Part shown: positions 54,641 through 64,000 of the stretch, one piece after another | Layout: every line of letters starts with the position of its first letter | Numbering within the stretch: position 1 is the stretch's first letter | NCBI GenBank assembly: GCA_015680685.1 | Contig: MNCI01028444.1 | Span: forward strand, 548,414 to 612,413 | DNA length: 64,000 nt | Reading direction: 5' to 3' | Origin: Gnetum montanum | Taxonomy: Eukaryota; Streptophyta; Gnetopsida; Gnetales; Gnetaceae | Position numbers and translations under genes: made by a program | The notes under the pieces: generated by a model | Told to the model about the DNA's origin: nothing | What the model saw: only the letters and a program-made list of their open reading frames with translations | Database searches by the model: none

Positions 54641-55525
54641 TGATGAGTCACCAAATAAGCAACTTGATATCGGACCCATGATATCAGGCCCACGATATCA
54701 AATCCTTGATATTGGATACATGATATCAGATGGGCCAAGAGACATTAGACACGTGATGTTGGAGCCTATCTCATTGGCTATAAATAAGAGATAGAGGCAC
54801 CTGGTCTTGGCTAGTACTTTTTCAATCCCTTAGCCAAACTCTTGTAGTTTTTCTATTCCAGAGTTAGAATTATTTTTGAGTTCCCATAGTAGGAGTCATA
54901 GAGTGAACAAATCTTTATTTGAGGATTGTGTACCTGAGCACACCTTGTGTCCGGAAATAAAGACAAACTTTGTGATAAACCTTGCAACATTTAGAATAGC
55001 TTAATTATTGCATTTAATGTTATTTATTGTTATTTTATGCTTTCAATAGTTAATTAATTTTATTTTCATAGAATTATTAATTATCAATTATCAATGAATT
55101 AGCACACTCAACACAACCACTTCGAGCATATGTGAAACACTTAGTAACCCAGTAGCGACTAGAATTTGGTAATCCTAGTAGTGTTACATTGGTTCAGGAT
55201 GTGTTTGGAGAGTGGGAAAAATTGTTGTTGTTAGGATATGATTCACATTAGAGTTACAAAGACCCATTAGTTAATTAAATCTTTTCATTGCACACACTTA
55301 GGAGACCAGGATAGAAAATATAAAAAGAAAACATAAAAATCATATAGCTCAAGTTTACTTAACCATACAATAATGCCTTACAAGTAAGCTTGGGAAGACA
55401 ACAACTACATAACTCATCCTTGTTCTGCATAGGTGCATAAGCACTTAATCCTTAGAGTTTGACCAGATCATGCGTGAACGCTCATATTCGTATGGTTGGA
55501 CGTAGGGGTACCTTACCACTCATCA
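54641..55525 (+). repeat. E7 5' LTR
   Basis: 885 bases, TGATGAGTCACC to CACTCATCA. TATA box 54779-54786, AATAAAG near 54955. The cassette at 54665-54775 holds GATATC half-units (CATGATATCAGG, CACGATATCAAAT, CATGATATCAGAT), looser than in E2. Confidence 0.92.
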
Positions 55526-55544
55526 TTGGCACTGTTGTCAGGGA
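55526..55544 (+). other. E7 primer-binding site
   Basis: TTGGCACTGTTGTCAGGGA abuts the LTR. tRNA-Asp type with changes. Confidence 0.75.
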
Positions 55545-55661
55545 TTTTGTTATTTGTGCGTTGATTAGAACTTAGGAAATCCTTCCATCGTTGGAATGAA
55601 CCCTTAAAGTTAGCTATCCTACAATCACCAAAAAAGAGTACCACACACTGAGTAATCAATC

Positions 55662-58140
55662 ATGTCTCCTTCTTCTTATGAGAGTGCTTCACTGACTAGG
55701 TTCGATACCATGAACAATCAGAGGTAGGGTGCACATGATGATCCGCTGGTACCTCAATAGTTTCACATGGTACATTCTCATCCTGATGAGTATGTACCAT
55801 AATTTACCTTTATCCTCCACCAGGATGAACAACTTCGATGGCATGATTTAGAAGATAACATAGTGCTAACTCTCGATCGCTCAATCCTGAGCATGCTTCT
55901 TTATGCTCTTACACGAATTGGTATGAAGCACTTACAATTAGAGTACGTTGTGCATGAACAAGACTCAAGAGAGTATCAACCCATGGAGGCACAATGCCAG
56001 AGGGATCTACAACAAGAGAGACATTACAACTTTGTGAAGGGGAAGTGGTCTTAGGATGTCCCGTATGTCCTAAGTGAAAATGATGGTGGTGAACCTATCT
56101 TGAAAGGTTTTCTACAAAATGATGTTCCTCTCTTTAACTTCATTGAAGGAGCTAAGTACCAGAATCTTCACTCAACTATTCATAACCTAGGTTCTGGTAC
56201 CAATGAATACAAAGGATCTAAAAAAGGAACATAAACACATGACAATGATGAAAATTCTGATTGTAATCGTGATCGAGGCCATGACCATCGAAGAGAAGGT
56301 GATAGGTGCCATCATGGTGCTAGTCCCCCTTCCTCTTCACCTTCATCATCTTATTCCTTCTCTTCTTTGAGATTAAACACAATCGTAGAGGGTAAGACCA
56401 TGAGGACAATGGTAGGAAAAATAGAAATCATGGACAAAATAGTAGAGAAAGGGGACGAGGGCATTCTAGAGAGACACATCATGAAAGAAGGGAGAGTAGG
56501 AAACAACATAGGCATCATAAATGCCATAGGCAACATGATCACGATGAACCCATACTCGCCACCTGAAGTATGTTAAATATAACAAAGGCTGTTAAGATTC
56601 CAACAAGGCACTAGAAAGATAGTAGGATCAAAAGACTAGATATGAATAACATCCCATGATTTGAAGGGGGGTACAATGCTGATCCTAAAAATCATTTATA
56701 GGCATTCCATGATGCATGTGCCTTGTAGAATATAGAAAACAAGTGGTAAAAGCTAAAGTTGTTTTCACAGACATTGATCAAGGAGGTAGAAAGTTGGTAC
56801 CAGTCCTTAGAACCGAAATCCATTTATCAATAGAGTACCATGTTGGAGCTATTCAACGATAAGTATCAAACATACTCCTGAGTGTCCAACCCATGTAAGA
56901 AAATCTAAGGATGAAAACAAGGACACGAACCCTTGGATGCTGCCATTGGATAATATTATTCATTATTACATCATTGCCCTAGCCATGGTTACTCACAAAA
57001 GGAACAACTACTCCATCTCATAGATGGGCTTAGGAATCCTTGGGACTTATGCCCAAGGAAGGCTATATGAGCTTAGAGCCCATCAAATACAAATATTTTT
57101 GGAGCGAGTTGCTAAGGAGGAAGATGAGTTAAGGAAAAGAGAAAGTGTAGAGGAATATAACAGAGATCCTTCCCTCCAAAAGAAGGAAATTAGATTTTAC
57201 AAAGATGAAGAAGAGTCATCACTTAAAGAGATGGTGAATAGAAATACTTTTCCCATTCAAAAATTTGCATCAGAAGTATCAACAAAGGTGGATCAAATGT
57301 GGAACTCCCTATATGACAAATTTCAAACTATCCTAGAAATAGTAGAGGATTCTAGAGAACAAAGTAGTGGTTGAGAGAGAAGAAAAAAGAAAGAAGCTGA
57401 GTATGCACGTAAAAAGGGTAAGGGCAAGGTTGTTGCCATTGAAGAGGTTGTGGATTTGGACACAGACAATGATGACGGATGTGAGATTTGCCAATATGAC
57501 CATCCTAAGGGATGTTTCCTAGTAGTGTCACATTTTCAAGAGTCTGGCGTGTATGCACTAAATCCATGATTAAATAGATGACAAACACCAAGAAGGTTTC
57601 CTTATCCTCAAGGTAACCCAAGGCAGTACCATCAACCCTTGACATATTATCTGAGTCGAGCTCGACCACAACCGAATGAACAATATCAATAGTGGCAACA
57701 TCCACAGTCATGGGAAATGCCACTACCACGTCAGTAGTACCCTTACCATTAACCTGACCCATATGGGTATTACATTTAGTAGTGGATCTCTCCCCGTGAC
57801 TCTACTAGTCATGAAAATCTTCAAACTCACTACCAAATCCTCGAGTACTATAGAACTTATTCTTCTTCTAGGGTTGATGCTCCACATACATCCTTAGCTC
57901 CATTACGACCTACTCCAACTATGTAGGGTGAGCTTCCTACCCAACTGTAACAACATAATGCTATAAGGGTTATCAATCTTCAACCTACTATTGGTTCGGA
58001 CAACTGATCAAAGAGGAGACCTTTCTTTAGAACCAACAATCCAACCAAGTCCTTACAACCACAAGCAGCTAATTATCCAAACACATCATCATCATCTGAA
58101 TCTTTAGAGCTTCCTTCAAACCAAAAATCACACTCAACGT
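55662..58140 (+). pseudogene. E7 gag (broken)
   Basis: Start ATG 55662 (MSPSSYESASL). N-domain HSHPDEYVP and FTFILHQDEQLRW; LQLEYVVHEQDSREYQP (55930-56000); Ser/Arg/His-rich linker; gag domain 56640-57110 with NDKYQTYS and LGTYAQGRLYEL; KVDQMWNSLYDKFQTIL (57290); knuckle CEICQYDHPKGCF with the last Cys changed to Phe (57480-57518). Stops at the Gln and Trp codons of the IQGWKQ motif (TAA and TGA, 56906-56914). Confidence 0.85.
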
Positions 58141-58142
58141 AC

Positions 58143-58620
58143 ACTATCATGTTAACTCACCCCATCACTAATTGGATTAAAGCTAGCCATTTTTCTAGGA
58201 AATTCTTTGATCCTGGAAGTCCTCGTATTTATTTGCAAATTGCTAGAAATGAGCCATGTAAAGCTCTTTTGGATTTAGGTTCTGGTGTTAATTTGATCTC
58301 CCAGGTAATTTATAAAGCCTAGAACTTACCTCCACTAAAGAAGAGTAACATTCGTTTAGAGTTGGCTGACAAATCCATCATTGTTCCATTGGGACTAGTG
58401 GAGGACATTGTCACCACTATGTGTGGGTGGTCGTATCTAGTTGATTTCCTAGTGATCCAAGTTAACAACTATAAGAGGGACTTCCCAATCATAATGGGAA
58501 GAGCATGGCTAAGTATAATTGATGTGCACCTAGGAATACGTGATCTTTCCCTAGAGATATCAAAAGAAAATGTGTTTGGGAAGATCGAGAAGAAGAAAGT
58601 TCCATGCATTGCATAGAGTG
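58143..58620 (+). pseudogene. E7 aspartic protease
   Basis: Active site ALLDLGSGVNLIS (58263-58301; Ser of the usual D-S-G changed to Leu, as in many Athila proteases), LVEDIVTTMCGW, PIIMGRAWLSIIDVHLGIRDL. One stop before the 58362-58616 open stretch. Confidence 0.82.
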
Positions 58621-59179
58621 ACACAAGGTGCAACTATGTGCAAAAGTCCTAGTTTGTACAATGCTCAACATTGTCTACATGCAGCCAGTGTGCACAAGTA
58701 TCTAACATACAAAGATGCCTATATACAGCAACCACAAGATAGGAAGGCACCCAGTGGCTGATAGCTGACCTAGAGAACACTTCAACTTTATGCATGGAAC
58801 CAACTAAGAGCTTGACTTATGCCTATATCGATAGCATAGATGCATTAGAACTAGTCCATCACCAACTTCCAAGTACTGACACCAAAGATATCAACTAGGG
58901 GAAGTTGAAAATCTTTGATGAGTTTAAGCAAGAGTCCCTTGAGTTAAAAGTGTTATCCACCGGTATGGAGTATGCATGTCTCAAGAATGGAAATTTGTAA
59001 TCATTAATGCTAAGCTCACTCTTCAACAAAAAGAAAGACTGCTAAAGATGATAAAAAAATGGTCAAAAGCCTTTGCTTGATCATTTCCTGAATTAATTGA
59101 AATAGATCCTAGGATATGCCAACATAGAATTTACACTGACCCCTATATGAAGACTCGACAACAACCACAAAGATGACTA

Positions 59180-59868
59180 AACCAAAAGCACAAGCAAGTA
59201 GTTAAGGAAGAAATTGAACAACTTCTAAAGGCCAAGTTCATCTACCCCATTTCTAATAGTGAATGGGTTAGTCCACTAGTCATTGTGCCTAAAAAAAATG
59301 GTAAATGGATAGTGTGTATAGACTTTAGGCTATTAAACATGGCAACATTTAAAGATCATTTCCCATTTCCATTCATTAACCAAGTCTTAGATATCATTGT
59401 AGGGCATTGTTATTATAGTTTTCTAGATGGTTACAGTGGGTACAATCAAATCCAAATAGCACCAAAAGACCAAGCCAAAACTACATTCAAAAGTCCTTAG
59501 GGGACATTTGCATATAGATAGATGTTGTTTGGCTTGTGCAATGCTCCAACAATGTTTCAATGTTTACTTCTCAGTATATTTTAGCAGCAAATAGGGAATG
59601 GTGTGGACGTTTATGGATGATTTCTCCACCTATGGAGTGAACTTTGAACAAGCATTGGACTAATTAGAGTAAGTATTGAAATGATGCGTTGAAACCAACC
59701 TAAGGCTCAATTGGCAAAAAAGCCACTTAATGGTCCAAGAGGGCATTGTATTAGGGCATAAAATTTTACAAACATGGATAGAGGTAGATCCTGAAAAAAA
59801 TTAAAGTCATCCAAGGGATCACTCATCAACCTGAAACTATAAAAGATGTCTGATCATTCCTTGGACAT
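59180..59868 (+). pseudogene. E7 reverse transcriptase, cut by E8
   Basis: LLKAKFIYPISNSEWVSPLV, KKNGKWIVCIDFRLLN, SFLDGYSGYNQIQIAPKDQ, then FGLCNAPTMFQ and a MDDFSTYGV box near 59613-59640 after small shifts. VLGHKILQTWIEVDP and SFLGH end the match at 59868, exactly where the E8 LTR starts. So about the last fifth of RT and all of RNase H and integrase are displaced. Confidence 0.88.
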
Positions 59869-60801
59869 TGATGAGTGGCTAGGTACCCCTACGCCCAACC
59901 ATACGAATCATGGGCATTCACATGTGACTCGGTCGAATTCCATAGACTGTAAGCACTTTGCATACACCAAACCTTAACCAGCAAACCTTTGGTTAGAACA
60001 GTCGTTGTCTTCCCAACCTCACTTGTGATGTTCTAGTGACGATGGTTAGGTGAGATTGAGGCAACTGATTTTTATGGCTTTTTACTTTATCTTTTGATGT
60101 CTAATTAAGGTATGGAAAGTAAAGAATGAAATATTATCTAATCTATAATTATCCTAATCTATATCTTAACTATTCCTAGAATAAGTATCCAATCCCATCT
60201 TCCGTGCACATCCTAAGCATCCCCTTGACCACTACTGGGTTACCAGATGTTAAGCGTCACTGGGATACCAAGTGTCGGGTTTATGTTCAAGATGGTCGTA
60301 CTTATGGTTCCTAAGAACTATAAATGAGCAAGAATGATTAAAATAATGATAAGATAAACTTAAGAACTATTAAAGCATATAAATATTTAGACTATTAAAT
60401 CCATTAAATAACTAAGTCCAATTGTTGCAAGGAATGATTGAAAAGCTCGTCTTTATTGCCGTTCATGCCAATGAGCTCAGGTACATCAATGCTCGAATAA
60501 AGAGCCGGACATCTTTCTTACACCTACTATGGGCACTTGGTAAATATTCTAACTCTTGTGGAAACAAACTGCAAGAGCTTTGCTACAATTAACAAAAAGG
60601 TACCTCAGTGAGGTAGAAGGCCCTTTTATTTATAGGCTAAAATAGGTGCTGCATAAACGGGACCACACCGACGCATGGAAGGATGCGTCGATGGGGCCAC
60701 GTCGACAGGGCTATGTATACGGGGCTGCATCGATGCGACCGTGTATATGGGATCTCATATGCATAGCCTAGTAAACACATCAACCAATTGACACTTCATC
60801 A
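59869..60801 (-). repeat. E8 3' LTR
   Basis: 933 bases, TGATGAGTGGC to ACACTTCATCA. TATA on the minus strand near 60636-60644. Cassette 60655-60760: CGACGCAT-ggaagg-ATGCGTCG hairpin at 60669-60690 plus GATGCG/GTCGAC/GTATAC units. Confidence 0.9.
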
Positions 60802-60816
60802 TACCCCCATAACTGA
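60802..60816 (-). promoter_or_regulatory. E8 polypurine tract
   Basis: Minus strand TCAGTTATGGGGGTA, against the LTR. Confidence 0.7.
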
Positions 60817-61044
60817 GTAAAAACTCGTCCTCGAGTTACTCTACAATTTGGAAGGTATGGATTTTTAATTACAACACACATGACTTGACACACACACACA
60901 TGACACAACATCAATTTTACCAAGTGCCCGAGTGTACAGAAAAGGACAAATTACAAAAATAATGGTGTTTAGAGACAAAATTAAACACCTTGCCAGTCCT
61001 AGAGTCTCTACCATGTAGAAGGGTGCAAAAATTGCTAGAGGAGA

Positions 61045-63887
61045 TCACACCATCCCTAGTGGTGGTGGTTTCGATGGACCTTCACCAACCTCTGGCCCAT
61101 GCGGCAATAATGGCATGAATGATAGTTGTCTCACAGTAGCTACAACTTCTAGAGGTAGATGGAAAGCCTCAAAGAGGACCCTCATTTTTTCCTCTTTGGT
61201 TCTAGGATCATTCACTATCCAGGCAGTTTCACTGATGTTTGCTAGAACTGAAACCTCCCAAAGGCATGGTAGTGCCACGAAGAGTTCTTTCAAGTTGATG
61301 AACTAGGCTACGAACTACTTCCGTTCGATGTCAAATGCTCGAATTAATGTCTATAGTTGTTGGTAGTCATTCATTCGATGAGACAAGTTCTCCACAACCA
61401 CACATTGTCCTTCAAAACTTGTGCAGAGAACCTCAAGTTCCACGTTTGTTGTTTCCAATTTCTATGCACTTGGAACTCGCCCTCGTATAAAGAATATGAG
61501 GTGGCCACTTGCTTCTCCAAATCGAACCACAGTCTCTTGGCTTTGAACATAGCTAGTTTTACATAACGAAGGTTTCCAAGCTCTATATATTCTATCATTT
61601 CCTCAATCTGTAGCTCTTTGACGTAGATTTTAGCTTGATTGTAGGCATTCAACCCATCAAAGATAGGTTGCCATACCTCCCCTCTCTCTCATAGCTGCTG
61701 GAGCACTTGGTTCATCTTAGCCTTTATGACTTGAATTTGTTTTTCATTCACTTCCTTTTGCAATCCCACTTGCTCCCTGTAATGATTCTTGACCTTTTCA
61801 AATTTCAAGGCCTCATTCTTCCAAGCGGAAATTTCAATGGTAGATTTCTGTCGCAACGCTCGAACCTCCTCCATGAACAAATTTCGGTTCTTAGTAGCTA
61901 ATCTTCTAACATCCACATTCACCCTGGCTAGCTCTTCCTACTATTGGTGAATAAAATTCTTCATGTGCTCATTTTTAGCACCAACCTTATGTAGGCAATG
62001 GACCTTCGCGGTCAACCTGACATTCTCCTAGAAAACCTCTATCAAGTCCTTGTCTAACTGATATGTCTGAGTGTTTACCAAGGACTTATCAAAGATCGCC
62101 GACTCTTGCTCATCCTCAACTATCTAAATTTTAACTTAAAGCTATTGAAAAGCTTCATCTCTAGTGAGCTCATGGTTGAGGAGAGCTGGATCAGCAAGTT
62201 GGGCTCTTAACTAGGAGACTTCTATTGCCAAGCGTTGACAAGTGGCTTGAGTAGCTTCAAGTTGCCCTTCCAAAATGAGGCTCTTCCGTCTTGCTGAAAG
62301 CAGCTCCAACTAGGTTGTAGTGATGTTATTTGGAAGGTTAAAGACATCCAGAAGTGGTTGCCTAGTTCCCACCAGTCAATCCAATAGTTCTTTGTGTTGT
62401 GCTACATCAATCCTACTACATGAAGTTCTGGCAAATTCTTGTACATCTTGAAGCCCATGTACATCTGGTACAGGCACCACCAGTGCATTGAGAGCCATAA
62501 CAATTGTATTAGCAACCACTTCAGTCACAATCTCCTATCCTTGGTGCTACATCACTAGGACTGTCACCTCCTCACCATCCTCCAAGCATACCAAGAAGGT
62601 AGTAGCATTCCTTGAAATTTTAGGAAATAGCTGTTGCATTGATACCATTACCTCTCAAACACTAGGGTCTATCCTTGCTAGCACTTTCATTTGGGCGGTG
62701 GAGAACATCGGCCCTGTTCTTTCTAGTAAGCTAACTGATCGAGCCACCTGCTCTAGGTGGCTTATTGTAGGGCAATAGACTAAAGGGTATTCTCCTCCAC
62801 ATGTCCTACCAAATTGCTCTTGCTATCTCAAGAGCGATTGTCAGATTTCGCAGATGTGTTCTGCAATAGTTTGCGAACCTAACCTTGTTGTTTATGCAGG
62901 TGGTGGAGGTGGTTGTTGCTCTTCCTCATTCTTTGTAGTGGTGGGAGTCCTATCCTTCATCATTTCATGTTATGATGCAATTGGGGTGTGTCAGATTGTA
63001 TCATTAGCATACTGTGCTATCCCTACCCGTTTGCATAACTTTCTGATTAGGCAGAGGAAGGGGAGAGCTCTTCTTCCACGTTCTCTTTTGGTGAACCTCT
63101 TTTCAATTTTAAAAAATAATAACTGTGGAAGACTCATTGGAAACTTCCCACTTAGAGTGGCACATGCATGAGTGGAGAAGGCCATGATTTTTTTGGATCT
63201 TACCATTGGATTTAGGTGGTAAGACGCGATCTTTGAATACACCCTCTCCGTAGTGGTTAGAGAGCCAAACTCCTTGCGGTCTACCCCATAGTACTACCTA
63301 ATCCACTTCCCTTTCACTTCAGGGTCTACTTGTTTTGGAATCTCTGTCACATCTGCTCTAGTCTCTAGTAACCCCAGAGATTGCGCTATTGCCTCTATAG
63401 AGTAAGAGACATAGATGTCTTTGATTCTTACTCTCGACCTCGATTGCTGATTCGTCTAGAAGAGATAGGTCTCTCCTAGATACCATTCACCACTGGTTGT
63501 GATAATTGGCCACATAGGAGAGTTTTGTAGTTGAAGCCTCACATCTTCTAGTTCATTCTTGAGAAATGGTCCAAAGTTTAGCTCTTATAAGACCATCTAT
63601 TGCACTTCTTGTGGCTTGATAGCATCGAGACATGCTTGGGTTAGGGTGACCTCAAGCCATTGTGCTATCCTCGGAGTTTCATCCCCTTGTGATTGCTTGC
63701 CAAGAATATCCTCTTCAAGAATTTGATGGAAAAATTCCAAATTAGGTCTTTCACAGAGGGGTCTAGTTGCATGAGAGCCCTTCATGTGCTCTGGTTACTT
63801 CATGCCTCATCCCCTTCCTGTTCGTGGATGCTTATCCCTCGGTTGTGATAGTCCTTCGCCCCTTGGATGCCTTGGTTTGGGTGCCAT
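61045..63887 (-). pseudogene. E8 extra ORF (ORF2)
   Basis: ATG 63887 (MAPKPRHPRGE) follows minus-strand TGTTTGATTGTAG. Stop at 61045 (PPPLGMV). 2843 bases. The first conserved block, near 63480, has SPMWPI and SGEWYLGETYLF; block 63242-62991 has YSKIASYHLNPM, FSTHACATLSGKF and FLCLIRKLCKRVGIAQY. Coiled coil is strong at 61922-61371 (NEALKFEKVKNHYREQV). Fewer shifts than E6; the best copy for reconstructing domain borders. Stops remain. Confidence 0.72.
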
Positions 63888-63905
63888 CTACAATCAAACA
63901 TAACC
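63880..63905 (-). promoter_or_regulatory. Splice-acceptor-like site at ORF2 start, E8
   Basis: Minus strand ATGTTTGATTGTAG|ATGGCACC; AG against the ATG at 63887. Nearly identical to E3. 63906-64000 shows nothing else. Confidence 0.55.
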
Positions 63906-64000
63906 ACCCATTAGACTATGCATAGGTAGCTTAAAATGTTCCTTATACACCTTCTCAATTTGACTAAGTTATGTTATTGGCACAGACATTCCATTAAATT

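Larger units (their letters stand above)
54641..59868 (+). mobile_element. E7: Athila-like gag-pol element, 5' half
   Basis: 5' LTR 54641-55525, PBS 55526-55544, gag, protease, RT up to the FLGH motif, where E8 begins. The remainder would lie right of E8 outside the window. Gag and protease share one frame. Related to E4 in every domain. Confidence 0.92.
59869..64000 (-). mobile_element. E8: extra-ORF element nested in E7
   Basis: Minus strand, 3' LTR 59869-60801, PPT 60802-60816, ORF2 63887-61045, continuing past the window end. It is the youngest insertion in this cluster, because it interrupts E7. Type as E2, E3 and E6. Confidence 0.88.

Noticed and set aside
57480-57518. Programmed stop or frameshift between gag and pol
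   Set aside because: Gag and protease (and the start of RT in E4) stay in one frame, and the breaks differ between copies, so decay explains them.

Overview
The window is plant nuclear DNA made almost entirely of old, nested retrotransposons, plus one decayed NLR disease-resistance locus. The many LTR elements, an RTE-like LINE, tRNA-like SINE copies and the unusual NB-ARC sequence suggest a large repeat-rich plant genome. A gymnosperm is my best guess, but this is inference. I see no intact host gene, rRNA, tRNA, CRISPR array or prokaryotic feature.

Layout. 1-2743: pol half of a Ty3/gypsy element (E1, + strand), followed by probable LTR sequence to about 3960. 3961-6951: unassigned sequence and LTR-like sequence. 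The rest is dominated by one superfamily of Athila-like Ty3/gypsy elements. Its members share LTRs of about 0.8-1.03 kb ending TGATGAG...CTCATCA, a primer-binding site resembling the 3' end of tRNA-Asp, and a G-run polypurine tract. E2 (6952-15245, -) and E3 (16406-25445, -) are non-autonomous: they have gag, lack protease and pol, and carry an extra ORF of about 2.8 kb. E4 (25936-43345, -) is a gag-pol element interrupted at 35590-42957 by E5 (+), which keeps gag and protease but has lost RT, RNase H and integrase. Target-site duplications are visible: CCTAG for E3, TTCAC for E4, GCTAA for E5. 43346-48250 holds the NLR pseudogene (- strand). 48478-50540 holds SINE and LINE fragments. 50583-54640 holds E6, a truncated extra-ORF element (-). 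E7 (54641-59868, +) is a gag-pol element cut inside RT by E8 (59869-64000, -), another extra-ORF element running off the window.

How the parts work together. The gag-pol members (E4, E7) would have supplied reverse transcriptase and integrase. E2, E3, E6 and E8 look like parasites that kept the cis signals (LTR, PBS, PPT) and gained, or retained, a long ORF in the env position. In all four copies this ORF starts directly after a splice-acceptor-like AG, so it was probably made from a spliced RNA. Short palindromic cassettes sit just upstream of the LTR TATA box. They differ between subfamilies, and in E2 and E3 the same cassette recurs inside the element upstream of the extra ORF. All coding regions are broken by stop codons, many of them at Gln, Arg or Trp codons, which fits decay by cytosine deamination.
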